Positions 24,292-38,854 of a stretch of 64,000 bases of DNA are shown piece by piece. A program made the position numbers and the translations under genes. The stretch spans positions 10,131,376 through 10,195,375 of the forward strand of contig OZ023274.1 in NCBI GenBank assembly GCA_964007475.1. The letters are read 5' to 3'. Position 1 is the stretch's first letter. Each line of letters opens with the position of its first letter. The DNA is from Hybos culiciformis (Eukaryota > Arthropoda > Insecta > Diptera > Hybotidae). The notes under the pieces were generated by a model. That model did no database searches, was not told where the DNA came from, and saw only the letters and a program-made list of their open reading frames with translations.

Positions 24292-26619
24292 ATGTTTCCT
24301 TGTAGCTAGACATTAAACATTAATAAAGAAATTTGAAATTAAATTATTAGGTATTTTACAATAGAATTGTTTCTCAATTAAAATTATAGTTTAGAACTCC
24401 AAATTCTTATAGCCTATGATGGATATAATTGCCAAAAACAGCCCTGAATACGAATTTATACATAATTTTATGTCAATGTCATGAATGAAAATTTTGCAAA
24501 AACTATTCAAAATTTTTCTATTTTACAATTTATTAGAAAATAAATTGTAAACGAATTAATTTTGAGAACAAAACTCGAAATATATTCAACTTAAATCATT
24601 TAAATTTTCTAAAATTTTCTATATTTTCCTGCCTTTTATATTGATTGGATATATATCTATTTTCCATTTTAAAATTATACCATTTTTAAAGTCGATTTCG
24701 AGCTTTTTTATGTTCACAATGAATTTTTGTATGAAAAAAAAAATAAAGTACCCAGTTTTTTGTTTTTTAATGAAATTCTGATGAAAATAACATTATTATT
24801 ATTTTTATTCAAAAAATAAAAAAAAAAAAATGAAAATTTAAAAAAGAAAACTTTTTCCTTTGATCATCATCTAATAACATTTTTATTTTTTTTTTTATTT
24901 TACCATCATCTTAATTTATTCAGCACTCAAAAAAACCCATCTATTTCTATATTTATTTTATTTTTTAAACTATTTTTCTTTAATTCAATGAAGAATCCCT
25001 CATCTCCTTAAACCAAAAAAAAAAAAAAAAAAACAAAATTTTCCATATAAAAAACGACATGATGGTTTTTATAGAGAACGAGAAAATATGAACGTTTTTG
25101 ATTAAAATATGTTTAATAAAAAAAATTTTTTTTTATATGAAAAAAAATATACCCCATGAGGATTGGTTCTGTGTTTTAAATACTAACCAGGTTGGTTATT
25201 ATTCTTTTTTTCGTTATTAGAATTTTCTAGGTGGAATTTAAATTAAAAAAAAAAATATTTCTTTTGTCCCGTATAAACCTAAAGGAAACCTACATGCATA
25301 TAGAAAAAGAAAGTTAAATCCTTTAAATTTTAACGACTCGACTTAATGAAAAATCATATACAGCTTCATATGAGGAATAAAGACTAATTACAGGTTAATT
25401 TTCTAACAAAACAGAATTTATTGTCCAAAAATTCTTTCATTTATTGACTTCGCTATTAATATTTTATGGTTGAACATTTCGGAAGAAGCATTTACCTACA
25501 ATTGGTGTTGAGAGTAGTATTAACTAAAAGTTGAACGATTGAATGTATACACATTTAGATATTTTATTTTGTTTCAGTTTGAATTTCTTTTTTAAAATAG
25601 AAACATTTTTAGAAAACCAATGCATTATTCTTATCAGATGATTCAATAGTTTCACTTTATTTAAGAATCGAAAAAAAATAGAAGCAATAATTCTAGTTTC
25701 TTATTTCAAAATTTCTGATAATTTATATAATAACTTAAAACGTGATTCACGTCAATGTTTATTCCATGTCGGCGTCATTAACCACCATAATATTCTTTCA
25801 TAGAAAAATATCACAAAATAGAATACCTATGGATGTTTGCAGAATTATTTTTTTTTAATTTTTAAATATTTTATAAAATATACCTAATAATATTTTTTTA
25901 ACGACTAGAAACAGTTTTTTTTTTTCTTTACTTTATGGAAAAGTTTATTTTTTTTTTATACGTACATATATACATTTTCTTTTTCACTAACATTTTTAGT
26001 ATGATGATAATATTAGGACTTTGATAAAAGTTTATTTAAAAAAAAAAAAACAATCTGTCTAAAAAATATATATTCTTAGTCTTATATAAATATTTAAAAG
26101 AAGACTTCGAGAGAATTAATAAAGCTTGTTTCAGCAAAGAAGAAGAAGAAAAAAAAAACAAAATATATGCACAAGCACACCTAGAATTTTCTCTAAGGAC
26201 ATTTTAATAATAACTTTTACTTGCCACTATGGTTAGAAAAAAAAAAAAAAAAACCTTCATTAAAAACTTTACTCGAAAAAAAAAATATATAAAGAATATA
26301 ACATTTTCAAAGTTTTCACAATTATAATAATTATTACGATATTATTTAAAAATAATGAATAAAGATGGTAGATCTTTAATTAGAAATTGTGTTATAATGA
26401 AGCTTGTTTTTTTCATTTTTTATTTCTATTATAACCATCATAAAAAATATTTAATTTTTCTTTTTTTTTTTTTAGAATAATAAAAATTTAATTTATTTCC
26501 TATAGGTATTTTTTTGTTGTGTGAAAAGTTTTCCTTATATTATATTAAAAACTTTAGAAAATATGAAAGAAATTAATTTATCTTTTCGTATAATGTTTTT
26601 TTTTTAAGTTTAAATTAGA

Positions 26620-26757
26620 ATGTTAGGAAATACGTCATGGAACAATAATGCGCGAGATGATTTTGTCGTCAAGTCAAACTTAAAGCAATCAATAACTATG
26701 TTAACGTCAAATAAGTTGTATAGTGTGTTAACTAAGAGTAAGCTGTTATTTGTATGA
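26620..26757 (+). CDS. Small ORF of 45 codons, unrecognised
   Basis: The frame starts with ATG at 26620, runs MLGNTSWNNNARDDFVVKSN and continues for 25 more residues to a TGA. It uses varied codons, including GCG, CGA and GTC, in a region otherwise dominated by A/T runs. No signal peptide or domain is seen. An AG (AAATTAG) stands just before it, so it could also be an exon. Unsupported by any family. Confidence 0.18.
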   Translation: MLGNTSWNNNARDDFVVKSNLKQSITMLTSNKLYSVLTKSKLLFV

Positions 26758-29671
26758 TAATTTTATAACAAAACTAGCACTTCAATAATGTATAATTTTT
26801 TTGAAACTTCAGCTAAAGTCTTGTATAGAATTTATAAACAGTTTATCAAAATGAAAACTTCAAGGTATATAGATCTATATTTTAACTATAATTTCTGAAA
26901 GCGTAACTTGAAATGTAGAAATCAATTAAATTATAGGTATAAGGGTTCTAATATATAATTTTCTTAAATTCATTTCAAAAATTAAACTAAAAAATCATTA
27001 AAACTTTCATCTGAAGAAAAACAAAAGTTAAATAACTTTTCTTTTTTTTTTAACAACCAATCATTATTATTGTTTATTTAAAACCCTTTCATTTTAAAAA
27101 TAAACAAGCCAATTAAAATTACCGACGAAGTGTAAATGATTTTTATATTAAAATAAATGTCATTTAAACAAAAAAAATAAAATAAAATAAAAATAATAAT
27201 AATAATAAAAATTGAACGAAATGCGTGAAAATTTTTCCATGAAAATTTGTGGTGTTCGAAGACAAGACAGAAAAAAAAAAAAAACTTTTTCATTTTAAAA
27301 ATTAATTCAAAAATTTTTTTTTGTTTTAGATTAACACTTTTGTTAAAAATCAAGGAATAAATTACTCAAATTCATACTATACATTTTTAGTTGAAAGGAA
27401 ATTTTTATAAGAATTATTTATCTACGTACAAACATATGTATTATGTATATACATTTTTATATAATATAAATATATAAATTTTATGATATTTTTCTTCGAA
27501 AAAATAAAAATTAAAAATGAAAATATGAAAAATCTACGTGGGAAAATCCTTTCAACAATGCATAAGTTTTTTAATTTTCTTTAATGAAATAATTTTTAAT
27601 TAATTTGTCACTTTCAGTTAAGTTTCAAATGTTTTTTTTCTTTCTTTCCATTGAAATCAATTAATTATTAAAGCAGGGTGTAATTTTGAAATAACGAAAA
27701 ATAAAATAATTAAAATAAAAAATTTTGTAATAAAAGGATATATTTTCGAAGTTCCTCAATTTTGTTTGAAATAGGAAAATTTTTATTGTGGTTATAAGGT
27801 AATCGATGAATTTGGGTCAGGAATTTCAGAAAAATTGTATGGAAATGTCAAAATTAACTTCTTACATTTGAAAGTTTAGATCCGAAAACTATTATAATTA
27901 TACTTTGATTATTTTAAAATCAAATCAAATATTTCATTTCAAAATCTTTGCTAATCTTATTATTAAGGTATTTACATTATAGTTGTTCATTTGAAATAAT
28001 AATTTTCATTAATTTTTAGTCGTATATCCATTTCTCGAAAAAATGTTGAACAATTATTGAGTTAACATTAAAATTTGTATTATTATAATTAAATTACGTA
28101 TAGGTTGATTTGATTTTTCATGACGTCTAGCAAACAGACCGTAAATCAGATTGGACATCGTGAATTCTATTAGTTTGTAAATCTAAGAGTAGAGAATTTA
28201 GAAATCATAAATTATACTTTTCTCAGAATTTTGAATAGCTAAATGAATTATTTGCAAATGCAATGTTTATAAAAAAAAAAAAAAATTTATATTTTACACA
28301 ATGTATGGCTAGTAGTAAATTTTAAGAAAATCCTTGCGTGAAAAACGAAATTATTTAAAAAAATTTCATAAATTTCATTTTTATAAGATTCATTTTCTAT
28401 ACAGCTAAACTATACACAATCCTTGAAATGGTATTTTTCTTACCTTTTTCCATAAAGTTATTTGAATCTTAAATGTTATGATTAATGACAACATAATCGG
28501 TTTAAATCATGTTAGGGCTTAATATAGAGCTTTACGTGTTTAACTGTGCACAATAATCAACGTAGAATTTATGCGATATATACACACATATATTTATTAT
28601 TATTTGTTACCACAAAATCCGGTAAAATATTTAAAAAAAAAATCCTTTTAGTTATTTAATTCAGAGTGGAAATAAAATTTACATAAAAATATCTGATTAA
28701 TTGCCATTAATAATCTGACGTTAATAAGGATTTTTCATCAGCTTGAAAAATATAAATAGTATATTAAAGAAATAGTGAAAAATACGATTGAAACAAAAAA
28801 TGATTTTTGTGATCATTGTAATGGTTATCTTTATTCATCTAAAAATTAGAAAAAGTGCATCAATGTGATTTAAAATATGATTCTGCAATGAATGGACTTG
28901 GACATGCACAATAGACATATTTGGAAACATAGTACATTATTGTGTCTATTTCCTTGGGAAATTTGACAAACAATTCTATATCGAAAATGACCAAAAAAAT
29001 TAATTGAAAATAATTTATAATTTTAAGCGCTTTAAAATATGAAATGAGAATGTAAAGTCATGAAGTTTTAAATATTTAAGAAAAAGTTTTTTTAAACGAG
29101 TTTTTTTTTTTAATTTGAAATAAAAAGGATATAATAATTATGTAAATTTTCTAATATAAAAGGAAAAATCCTTTTTTTTTTTTTTCTTTTTTTCAAAATC
29201 AAAATGAGTGAAGCGAAAAATTATAGAAATGTTCATCTTTTTTTTCCCATTAAACTTGATTCTCATAACTTTTCATTTTTTTTTTTTTTTGTGCTGCAAA
29301 GTAAAAGTTATGAAGTGATGAAAACTCATTTAGACAATCCTCTTAATAATTTATATTTATTTTTTTTTTATTTTAAATTATTTTTATTTCTTCATTCATT
29401 TTTAAATCGGACAAAAATAATAATTTTTGTTAGATATAAAAAAAAAGAAAATTATTTGAAGTTTCAACCTCAAAAAAGAAGCTCAATAATTTTCTGAATA
29501 TTTTATAACTTAGAATCATTAAATTTTTAGACTTTGAGAGTCTGTTTAAAATATAAATGTGAATATCTGCCAATAATAACTGCGCTTAAATTTATTACTT
29601 AAGTTTTAAGTATAGTCCTTTAATAAATTTACTTTTAATTATTTTTCATTAATTTTCGCAAATGACAGACT

Positions 29672-29803
29672 TTATTTAGCAGCAGAATCTGGTGCCAGAA
29701 TCAATTGCTCGATTTCGATTTTTTCTGGCACATTCCTCCAGAATAAATTCCATGACAACGTACGGGATTCGGTTCTTGATTCTTGTTTATGTTTAAATCC
29801 GGT
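29672..29803 (-). pseudogene. Open-frame relic with a palindromic core, unrecognised
   Basis: On the minus strand 43 codons lie between two stops, including SWNLFWRNVPEKIEIEQLIL and APDSAAK, with no ATG and no clear acceptor. The same stretch contains a perfect 9-bp inverted repeat (GTGCCAGAA at 29692-29700, TTCTGGCAC at 29723-29731) with weaker pairing outside it. This suggests a fragment of a repeat element rather than a host exon. The family is unknown. Confidence 0.25.
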
Positions 29804-32800
29804 TTAACTAACAAATAACCAAATTTGATGGGTATAAAATTTTTATTGGAATCTTAATAAAAAATTGAAATAGAAAGAAATAAATGAGCATTAAATAATA
29901 TAAAATTCATGATATCTTAAAGTTAGCATAAGGAAGAAGTGCTTAATATATTCAACCGCACTTGCTTTATATAAATAATTATTTTTTTTTTTTTTGTTTT
30001 AAAGCGAAGAAAAAAAAAATTAATTTACAAACTCTGAAAAATAAAATCTGTCTGAAAATGAAGGGAAAAATGGTCAAAACCCGAAAAGAAGGAAAAAATT
30101 TAATTTGGCATCTTGTAAATTTTTTCTTCTTTCAAAATTTACATAGGAAAAAAAAAAAAAATATATTTATGGTCTGTTTAAATTTTTCGTTCTTTTCAGG
30201 ATATGAAAAATCAAAAAAAATCAAGACTATTCCACCATAAAGTGTCAAAAATTACATTAAAATTATGCAAATAATAAAAATTTGTTAAAAAGATTTCGCT
30301 TTAATCTTTGTTTTGAAAGATATTTTGATTTGATTTAAGATTTTTATTTTCTTCTAAAATTAATAATTTCCAATTTCTTTTATTAAGCTTAAAATCTGAT
30401 TTTAAAGAAAAATGAAGGGACTTAACAATTTTCCAAAAAATGATTATGTATACCTGAAGTCCGTTTTTTTGCTTGCTTTTTCGTATACATAGTTGTTTTT
30501 TGTATTTGCATAAATACTATATTGTATTCCTACAACGCTACAACTACAAAATAACATCTGTTTAATTAATTACTCTTAAAGTAAACGAAATTACACACTA
30601 TGTTCAATAAAATTGAAAAAAAAATATTAAAAGCATTGATTAAATGATTTTGATGATTAGATATAAGACAAGAATATATTACTCGTCATAGTTACTAATA
30701 TATAACTATATAATGTACATATTTATTTTCTTTATTTTTGTTTAATTTCCTGTCACGACATTTGACTAAAATATACTTTGAAAAAAGTAATACAAAATAA
30801 AAGGTGAATATTCTTTATCAACAAACTATTAATAAATTACCGAAAAAAAAGTTTTCTATCCCTTCAAACAAAGTGTTCACGAATCTCTCAAAATCTACTT
30901 ATTTCATTAGGACATTTTAATTTTAAATGAGAAAGTAAGATTTTCCTCTACATATTCAAAGCATATAACTTCCAGGAATTCTTATGTTACAGTATTAGGT
31001 TCTCAAGACAAAAGTATGACTAAAAACTAAAGAACTAAAGCCAGCTCAGCTCTATTAGCAATATAAAAATTTTGATGAGAATAAAATTACAAATTTGGAA
31101 GATATTAAAAATTAAGCTGATAACTTGTCACTATTGTTCAGACGCTCGTATAAATATAACCTATATATATATTTCTATTTTGATCTGAATAAGATACGGC
31201 CTCGTACGGGAATCGAGTGATCTGGATGTGGTCTGGGATGTGAATAAATCTCAAAAAATTCTTAAAACTTAAGAAGTATAAAAGTATAGTTTTTGTTTTT
31301 TTCAAATTTTGAAACTATATTTGTATCCTCAATTAAAATGTCATAATATATACCTAATTCATTTTAAAAATATAATTTATATTTATCACAATTTTGTTTA
31401 AATCTTTAATTACGTTATTTACTTACCATTATTCATAATTAGATTAAATGTTAACCAAAGCATGCAAAACCCATGAAAACCAAAAAAAAAAAAAATTCAC
31501 TAATATACACCTCGAATAAAACATGTCACAAAAAAATGTGTGGCTGAATAACAACATATACCAAATATTTTCTGTAAATTGAAAAATAGTTAAACGTGTA
31601 AAGTGCACTTTTGGGATTGACATATCATTTCACGGACTGTCGCTTTTCAATAAAAATATTTATTACAAAATCATTTTTTTGTATTTTCCCTATTACAACT
31701 ATGTATATGGTAAAATTTTCAAAAAAAAAAAAAAATACGCTACAAACTTTTAATAAATAAATCCCCCTGAATAAAAAAAAAAAATTTTGTTTTTCGTTTT
31801 TTTTTTTCAAAAAAATTTTTCAAGTGAATAAAAAGGATTTAATATGTAAAAAAGAAAGATTGTAATAGATTTGCATATCAGTACAACAAAATAAAAAAAA
31901 AAAAGACGTTGACAATTTCTGCTTTTTTGATCCTTTGTGACCCTGTCTGACAAAGCATCATCATCTATAAAGATTTGCTTCCGCACTTTAGAATTTTATT
32001 TAAATTCTTTTCAAATAAAAGAAAAATTTTATTTTTATTTTTATTTTCTAAGGTGTGTAATTTTATTATTTACCCTTTGAAAGCAAGGGTGGATTCCACA
32101 CTTCATAAAATTTCACTTATATTTCAGAATCAAATCTATCGAATCTTTTATAATTATATTTATAGTGAAAAACGGCTGTGGAAAAATCTTTTAAATATAT
32201 TTAATTGAAGCAAATTATTTTTGTTTTTTTTTGGAAAATAGTTGGAACTAATTTTTAAATTTGTGATTTGATAGTATGAATTAATAAATCTCTAAGCAAT
32301 TTGGTTATAAATATAATTCAATTGAATATTTCTATCACTAACAGATAAAAATTACGGATCGAAATAAAACTCTTAATATAATAACTACTAAGGACCCATC
32401 CTATTCTTAACCTACCCTGTGCTTAAATTTCTTATAATATTTTAGAACATGAGTATTTAAAAAAACTAGCTTTCACTACTTTGATTTGAGTGATTTGAGG
32501 TTAATTCAAATCACAACTACAGTCTGGGTGTGACCAGGTAAATTATTGGGATGTGAGATGTGAGAAACTTTTTTTGTTATGAACAAAATTTTTCTATAGA
32601 ACTATAGCCTTAGGATGAAAAAAAAAAATTAAGTAAAATTATTATAAAATTAAAAATCATTATATTTTCCTTTTTTATTTTGTACCTAATATTAAGGCCT
32701 GATTTTTTGAGGCTGAACAGTATGCATCGTTTATCACAAAAAGGTTTTTGAATTTTTTTTTTATTATTAAACTGATTTAAATAAAATAAAAAGGATGAGC

Positions 32801-34539
32801 TTGAGAAAAAATAACTTGTTTTTATTTTTTAAAAGGGGTTATATCTTTTTTTAAGAAATATTTTTTTTTGAAGGGGTTCCCAAAAGTTTAAAAATACAGT
32901 AGTTGTTAAAATTTTTCCGAAATTTCCATGTTAATGAAAACGGATCACTGTATTCTATACCGAAAAAAAAAGGTTTGATGCTTTTATTAAAACAAAATTA
33001 AATTTTCTCACAACCAATTATATGAAAATGAGTAATTAAATAATAAAACATATAATAGAAAATTATTTTCTGACAATAATTGATAAATTTTATCCTTATC
33101 GTTTGGGTTTTGTAGTGGTTTTGTAAGAGATTTTGTTCAAATTTATACATATCCGTTTTGGATTTGTGGGGGATGACCTTACGAGTAACTTCCGCGTTAC
33201 AAAATTTAATTATTGTGGTGATCAGATAGAATATAAGTATAGATTAGCAGCTGAAAGAAGCCTTAGTTTTATAAATTTAGTAAACTAACCATTATATGAA
33301 ATATAATATATAGTAGCTTTTATTTGTTCTAATATCTAACAGACCTGTAAAAATTATCTAGCTATATGTGCTCAAAATCTTGCATTTGTTATTAAATACA
33401 CGTACCTAATAACTGGCCAAATATGTATGGCAGCAATATCATAGTTTTTATTCTTTTTTCTAGCGAAAATTAATTATAAAAAATATTTTTCACACCAAAT
33501 GAGTTTCTAAAATTTCTAAGAACAGATAATTACTATTACATTAAAAATTGAAAAGTAAAAAGTACGAACTATTTTCCCTATTTTTCACAAAAAACAGATT
33601 CCTGTGTTTTGAGTGAATCCTGCCGGGTGCAAATATCTTTATTTAGTTAAGTAAGCAAAATTTTTCGGTTGTCAAAATCATTCCCAGAGACCGAATTAAA
33701 ATTGATATTTTAAATTTGAGTTTATATCACAAATATTATATACCTAAGTTTTTGAAGTTTTTGTTTACGCATTTCGATTGTCAACTTAAATAAATACATA
33801 TTTGGAAATATTGAATTGAATTTCTAAAATTGATAAATATACTTGTTGTGATTGATATTTTCAGATGAGAACAAATTTCTCAGCTATATATTTAAATTAA
33901 ATAAAAAATTATGATAAGCTTATGAAGCAAAATGTATGGAAAATTTAATCAAATTTTAAAATGTTGATTAAATTTCAGTTGTTTCGTACAAGATTTGTTC
34001 ATTTCAATGTATATACCTGTTTATTTTAATGTTATATCAAACATATCTTATGCAACTATATATTGCTGCAACTACATAAATGTATGCACTATTCTCATCT
34101 TGTCATCAAAGATATGTAAAAAAAAAATAAAAATTCTTTTTTACTGTATTTATAATGTACTTAAAATATTTTTTGTCATATTTTTTTTTTTTTTTGTAAT
34201 GTGATGGTACCTTTTTGAATATAAATTGGATAATTTTTATATTTTTTAATGCATGCATTAAAAAAAAAAATTATTCCAATGCAAAGCTAAAGAAATGAAA
34301 TATATACAAGAAGAACAAGAAAAAAAAAATCTTATACCGCAAAATTTTACCAACAAAAGTTGAAATGATTTTTTCTTTGTTTTTTTTTTTAATGTAAAAA
34401 CATGGTTTCTTGTACAAAAAAAAAAATTGCTACAATTTTCCTCGTTTATAATCAAAAAATCAAAATTAAAAGTAAAGTTTCGGAAAAAAAATCGCTGGTG
34501 TCAATAAAGTATCTTTTAGTAGAAGTAAAACCATTATGC

Positions 34540-35098
34540 GATGATTCATATAGCTTAGAAAATTTTTGACAGATATATAGTAAATGTACTTTCAATCCAA
34601 TCTACTAATCAATTTTTTTTGATGTTTTACGATTGAAAGATTGTTAACATGAAATTCTTTAAAAAACTCGAATCACTCAGTTGACAAATATGTGATGATT
34701 GATATACCTTAGAAAATTTTTGACAGACGTAAGTAATATATATGATTCCCGGACAGTTGCCCAAATGACATTTGACAATCTGACATTTGCCCACGGACAT
34801 TTCCAATCTGACATTTGACCAGTTTTTTGGTTTAACAAAACTTATACTCAGTTAAAAAAAAACTTTTTGTTTTTGAAAAAATTTTCCTATAAAGTTGGAA
34901 ATAAATTTGTTTCAATTTGGAAAAGGTGTGAAAAGGCACGGGGGACTCAAATATCGGATTGGCAAATGTTAGATTGTCAAATGTCCGTGGGCAAATGTCA
35001 GATTGTCAAATGTCATCAAAATTTTATTTGAAATTTTACGATTGAAAGCTTGTTAGCACGTAATTTTTTTTAAAAAACTCAATCACTCAGTTGACAAT
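34540..35098. repeat. Tandem duplication, second copy split by an inverted-repeat element
   Basis: A unit of about 154 bp (34540-34693) is repeated from 34694. Shared words are AGAAAATTTTTGACAGA, TTTTACGATTGAAAG and CACTCAGTTGACAA. The second copy is interrupted around 34750-35015 by a separate element and resumes at about 35016-35098. Confidence 0.7.
34766..35015. mobile_element. Inverted-repeat element built from TGACATTTG words
   Basis: The 250-bp unit has inverted ends of about 36 bp starting TGACATTTGACAATCTGACA. The word GACATTTG or its complement CAAATGTC occurs many times. A similar partial word (GGACAGTTGCCCAAA) extends to about 34750 on the left only. No coding capacity. A clear target duplication is not visible, so the superfamily is undetermined. 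Confidence 0.7.
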
Positions 35099-36830
35099 TC
35101 TAATTTACTTCGGTGACTTTTTTAAATTAAAAAGTCTCAGAACTTTAGCGGATTCAAGAACGATATGTTTAATTTTTGGATCTATATACTTTCTCGCAAA
35201 GGAACTAAAAACTGTACGAATAAAATGTATATATACAACAATAATATTAATCTAGTATCAAATAGTATAAAAGAAGTGATCAAATTTTATTTCATAGAGA
35301 TATTTGGTATACGAAGTGTTTAAGAAAACTAAAATATACTTATAAATATAGCATTAGTAACTTAATCTAGAGATGAATATAAGTTTCAACGAATTTCTCA
35401 AATAAAGATATTCATATGTAAAAATTCGTCTAATAACTAATTTTATATACATAAATATCCTGAAAATATAATGAAAATTTGATGTCACAAAAAAATAAAT
35501 AACTAGAGATAGGACGTTGTCTTTTTTTTTATATATTTATTTCAAAGGCAAATATTCATTATAGAAATGAAAAAAAAGAAGAAAAAAAAAAATAAAAGAA
35601 TTAGATTGCAAATTAGAAAAGAAAATTATATACATTAAGCAGGTAAAAAGATGAATAAATTTCATGGAATGAATAAATATGAAAATGTAATTTTTACGAT
35701 AATAAAAACACACATAAAAGTACTTTTTTTTTTTTTTTAAATTAAAAATATACAAAAAGTAAAAAAAAAATATATATATTTTACGTTTTAATAAAAAAAA
35801 AAAATTATTTTATTATTTAAAAACATAAAAAAAATATTATGCTATTTTTGTTGTCATAAAGAAAATTTTTGTTTCTTTTATGTGAAAAGTTGACAGTTTT
35901 TAATTCTATTTTTTGAAAGAACTCTGAAATAAGAATTCTTTTGAAAGGTAATTCGTTATGGGTTTTCAATGTTTCACAATGAATCCGAAGAGCTTTTTTG
36001 TTTGAGCCAAACACTTTGAATGAACTATGTTGAAGATTTTTTTTTTTTCAGAGTTGTCCTGGGCTCCGGGAAATTTTTAGCCGGAATCTGTAATAAAAAA
36101 TGCGGTTAATTTTATTTTATTTAGTTTTGTTTTCGTTAAATATCATATGTATATGATTGTATTGTGCAGGGTATTTTCAAGCCGATCAATTCTTCAAAAT
36201 TATTTTTAATGCTTTTTTATTAATTTTTTTATTTTTTCCTGAACTTAATAACAGAACAAATTTTCAGTTTTATTTTAGTGGATTTACTAGATTTGTCTAT
36301 TAGATATTTAAAAAATCTTTTTAAAGCTATACCATATGATTCATGAATTAGTAAATAACGAAGTTTTCTTCAGCAAAGTTCACATCTTGCGCTGTTGTAC
36401 TATATTTATTTGCGGCTAATAGATTTCAGGGTTCTAATAAAAAAATTTACAATATTATATTAAGAACTATTAATAACTATTTTATAAAGTTTCTCTGTTT
36501 TTGCTTTTTTGTGTGAGGCGCCAGACGAGTTTTGTTGTACTTCTTATTCAATTGATTTCAATTTCCAATAGTTTTTGAACCACAACTGTACTTTAATTGA
36601 GTAAACCAATTAACCTGCATTTAATTAAGATTAGAACTGCACGCTACGCCCTACATTTTGCTCTTTCTCTATGACGAAGTTAAGTCTATATAGCTCAGAC
36701 AAGAATCGAATTCAACATATCCATTCTACCCAAAAAGAATAATTATTTTATTTTTTTTAGTTAGTGGTAAGAAACGTTAGAAAGTTTTTTTTTAAATATT
36801 CTTTTTTATTAATAATTATAAAAATAATTA

Positions 36831-36858
36831 TTATATAATATAATATAATATAATATAT
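36831..36858. repeat. TATAA microsatellite
   Basis: About five tandem units of ATAAT/TATAA. Confidence 0.8.
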
Positions 36859-38812
36859 TCTCCCTAATAAGCACACCAAAATTTTCTAAATAAATTTTTT
36901 TATTCCTAAAAATTCTCACTATTTTGATTCGAAGATGAAGGGCTTTTTTGTTTTAATAATTAAATTTATAGTTAGCATAGTAAGTCAAGCACTTTATTAA
37001 ATAATTGGGCTGATATGGTTTTACATTAAAGAGACTAAATAGTACTCAGATTCTCTTCGATACTTTTTAATCAAGATAATTTACTTTTACATTTTACGTA
37101 TTTCGATTCACAGTCCTCTCATAAATATTATAGGGGCTTACTTTAAATATTCATAAGATATTTTGGCCTCGTATAAATATAATGATGCTTATGTACAACA
37201 CCATATGTAATATCTTTTGATAATGCGCCTTATTATATATACTACTTATGAAAATAATCATTAAACCTCCTTTGTAATTTTCTTTAGATGTACCTGGAAA
37301 AATATAAATGAAGATTCTGTATAAAGCACCTACATAAAAGCATAAATTTTTATTAAAATGTGTTATAGATACAAGAAATAATTACACTCATTTCTGTGTA
37401 AACTTGATATATAAACCAAAAAAAAAGAATTAAAAAATATACTTTAAAAAGAATTAATTCCTATTTAATGAAAATGTAATTCTTCCTTTTCTTCCTCAAA
37501 AAATATTTTTTCTGTAAATTCATATATACAAAAGTGGGTTAAAATCAAAGTACGACTTTATATTATTGTAGTAGATGACAGACGAAAGTCAAATATAAAT
37601 TTTACAGAAAATAATATAATTTTTTCTAAATAAACTATATGTAAAGTACGATATGAAAAAAATTGACTTTAAGGTTACATTTTGCTCAAGAACTTCTTTG
37701 AAAATTATTTTTTTTTAAACTCAAGGGTTTCTGATTTGTCTAAATTAAATTTAAACTTTTCATTTTAAATGTACACCATAAAGCCAAGCAAGTGTAATGG
37801 AAAAAACACATCACTTGTTTATTAAAAAAAAGTTTCTAATGAAAAAAAAATATATATAATAAAATGTTATTTATAACAAATTAATTTTAATATATATATA
37901 AGTATTTAAAAGAAGAAAAAAATGGAACAGGATATCCCTATTTGATATGCGTGTAAATATTACAAAAACAAGTGAAATAGGAGGAGCAAATATATGTACA
38001 TAATAATTTTTCGAAAGTTGATTTATAAAATTTTATGTATCATATCCGAATGTCCTGCTGGTTGGTCTTGTTTTTACACATGTGTCGCATTGCAAATATG
38101 AAATAGCGCAACTTAAAAAAAATATATCTAGGATAATTTTTTTTTTTTGTAATAACAGAAAAAGGATGCAACCTTATGTATGGTACAAAGCTTAAAAAGA
38201 AATTAAACCAAACAGGAAAATGTTTTTAATGTCTTGCTGATACGCCTTTTTTTTTCTATTTTAAAAATAAAAGAAAATTGTCAAAATAATGTAAGAAAGA
38301 AAAAATAAAAATGAAAAAACAATAAAAATTAGTGTTTTTATTTAAAACGTTGTTGCACAAACTATGATGACGATTAATTCAAAATTTAATGATTTTAATG
38401 GTACAAATCTGAAGCTCTAATACATAGTTCTAGCTTCGATGAAATTTATGTTATTCTTGAAAGTTGAGTAACTATTATCTTAACTATTATCTTACCAAGC
38501 TTATCTCTTTCGTGCAATCAATTTTCTTATTCTAGATTTAAACAGGCGCAAGTTTTTTGATATTTAATTAAGGTTTAACTTCAATTTTTTAATGTATTGA
38601 AAGACACGTTATGTTATGAGCGAGGGTATATATAAATTTTCGAGCAACATGTATTCAAAATTAATTAGAATTTTTAAATTCATAAATAATTTAACAACTA
38701 CAGATAATTTGAACATTTTACTTGGGTACTTAATTTAAAATTAATCATATCTATTATATTTCAAATAAATATTAGCTAATTTTTAAAGTTTTTACAACAG
38801 GACTGAGCTGAC

Positions 38813-38854
38813 AATGATAATTCACGATTTGAAAAATGATAATTCACGATTTGA
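38813..38854. repeat. 20-bp direct repeat
   Basis: AATGATAATTCACGATTTGA occurs twice (38813-38832 and 38835-38854), separated by two bases. It lies between CTGAGCTG and ACTCAGCC, which are partly complementary, so the pair may sit in a hairpin loop. Confidence 0.8.

Larger units (their letters stand above)
22115..34539. other. Gene-free AT-rich stretch
   Basis: Apart from the three weak coding-like patches at 24.2, 26.6 and 29.7 kb, I see no gene. It contains very long A and T tracts. There is a higher-complexity patch at 31185-31245 and another at 33130-33215, both without a recognisable product. Confidence 0.5.

Noticed and set aside
33000..33255. Minus-strand open frame of about 80 codons (includes KFCNAEVTRKVIPHKSKTDM)
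   Set aside because: No start near its beginning, no splice sites and no family match. With stop codons depleted by A/T runs, a few frames this long are expected by chance in six frames.
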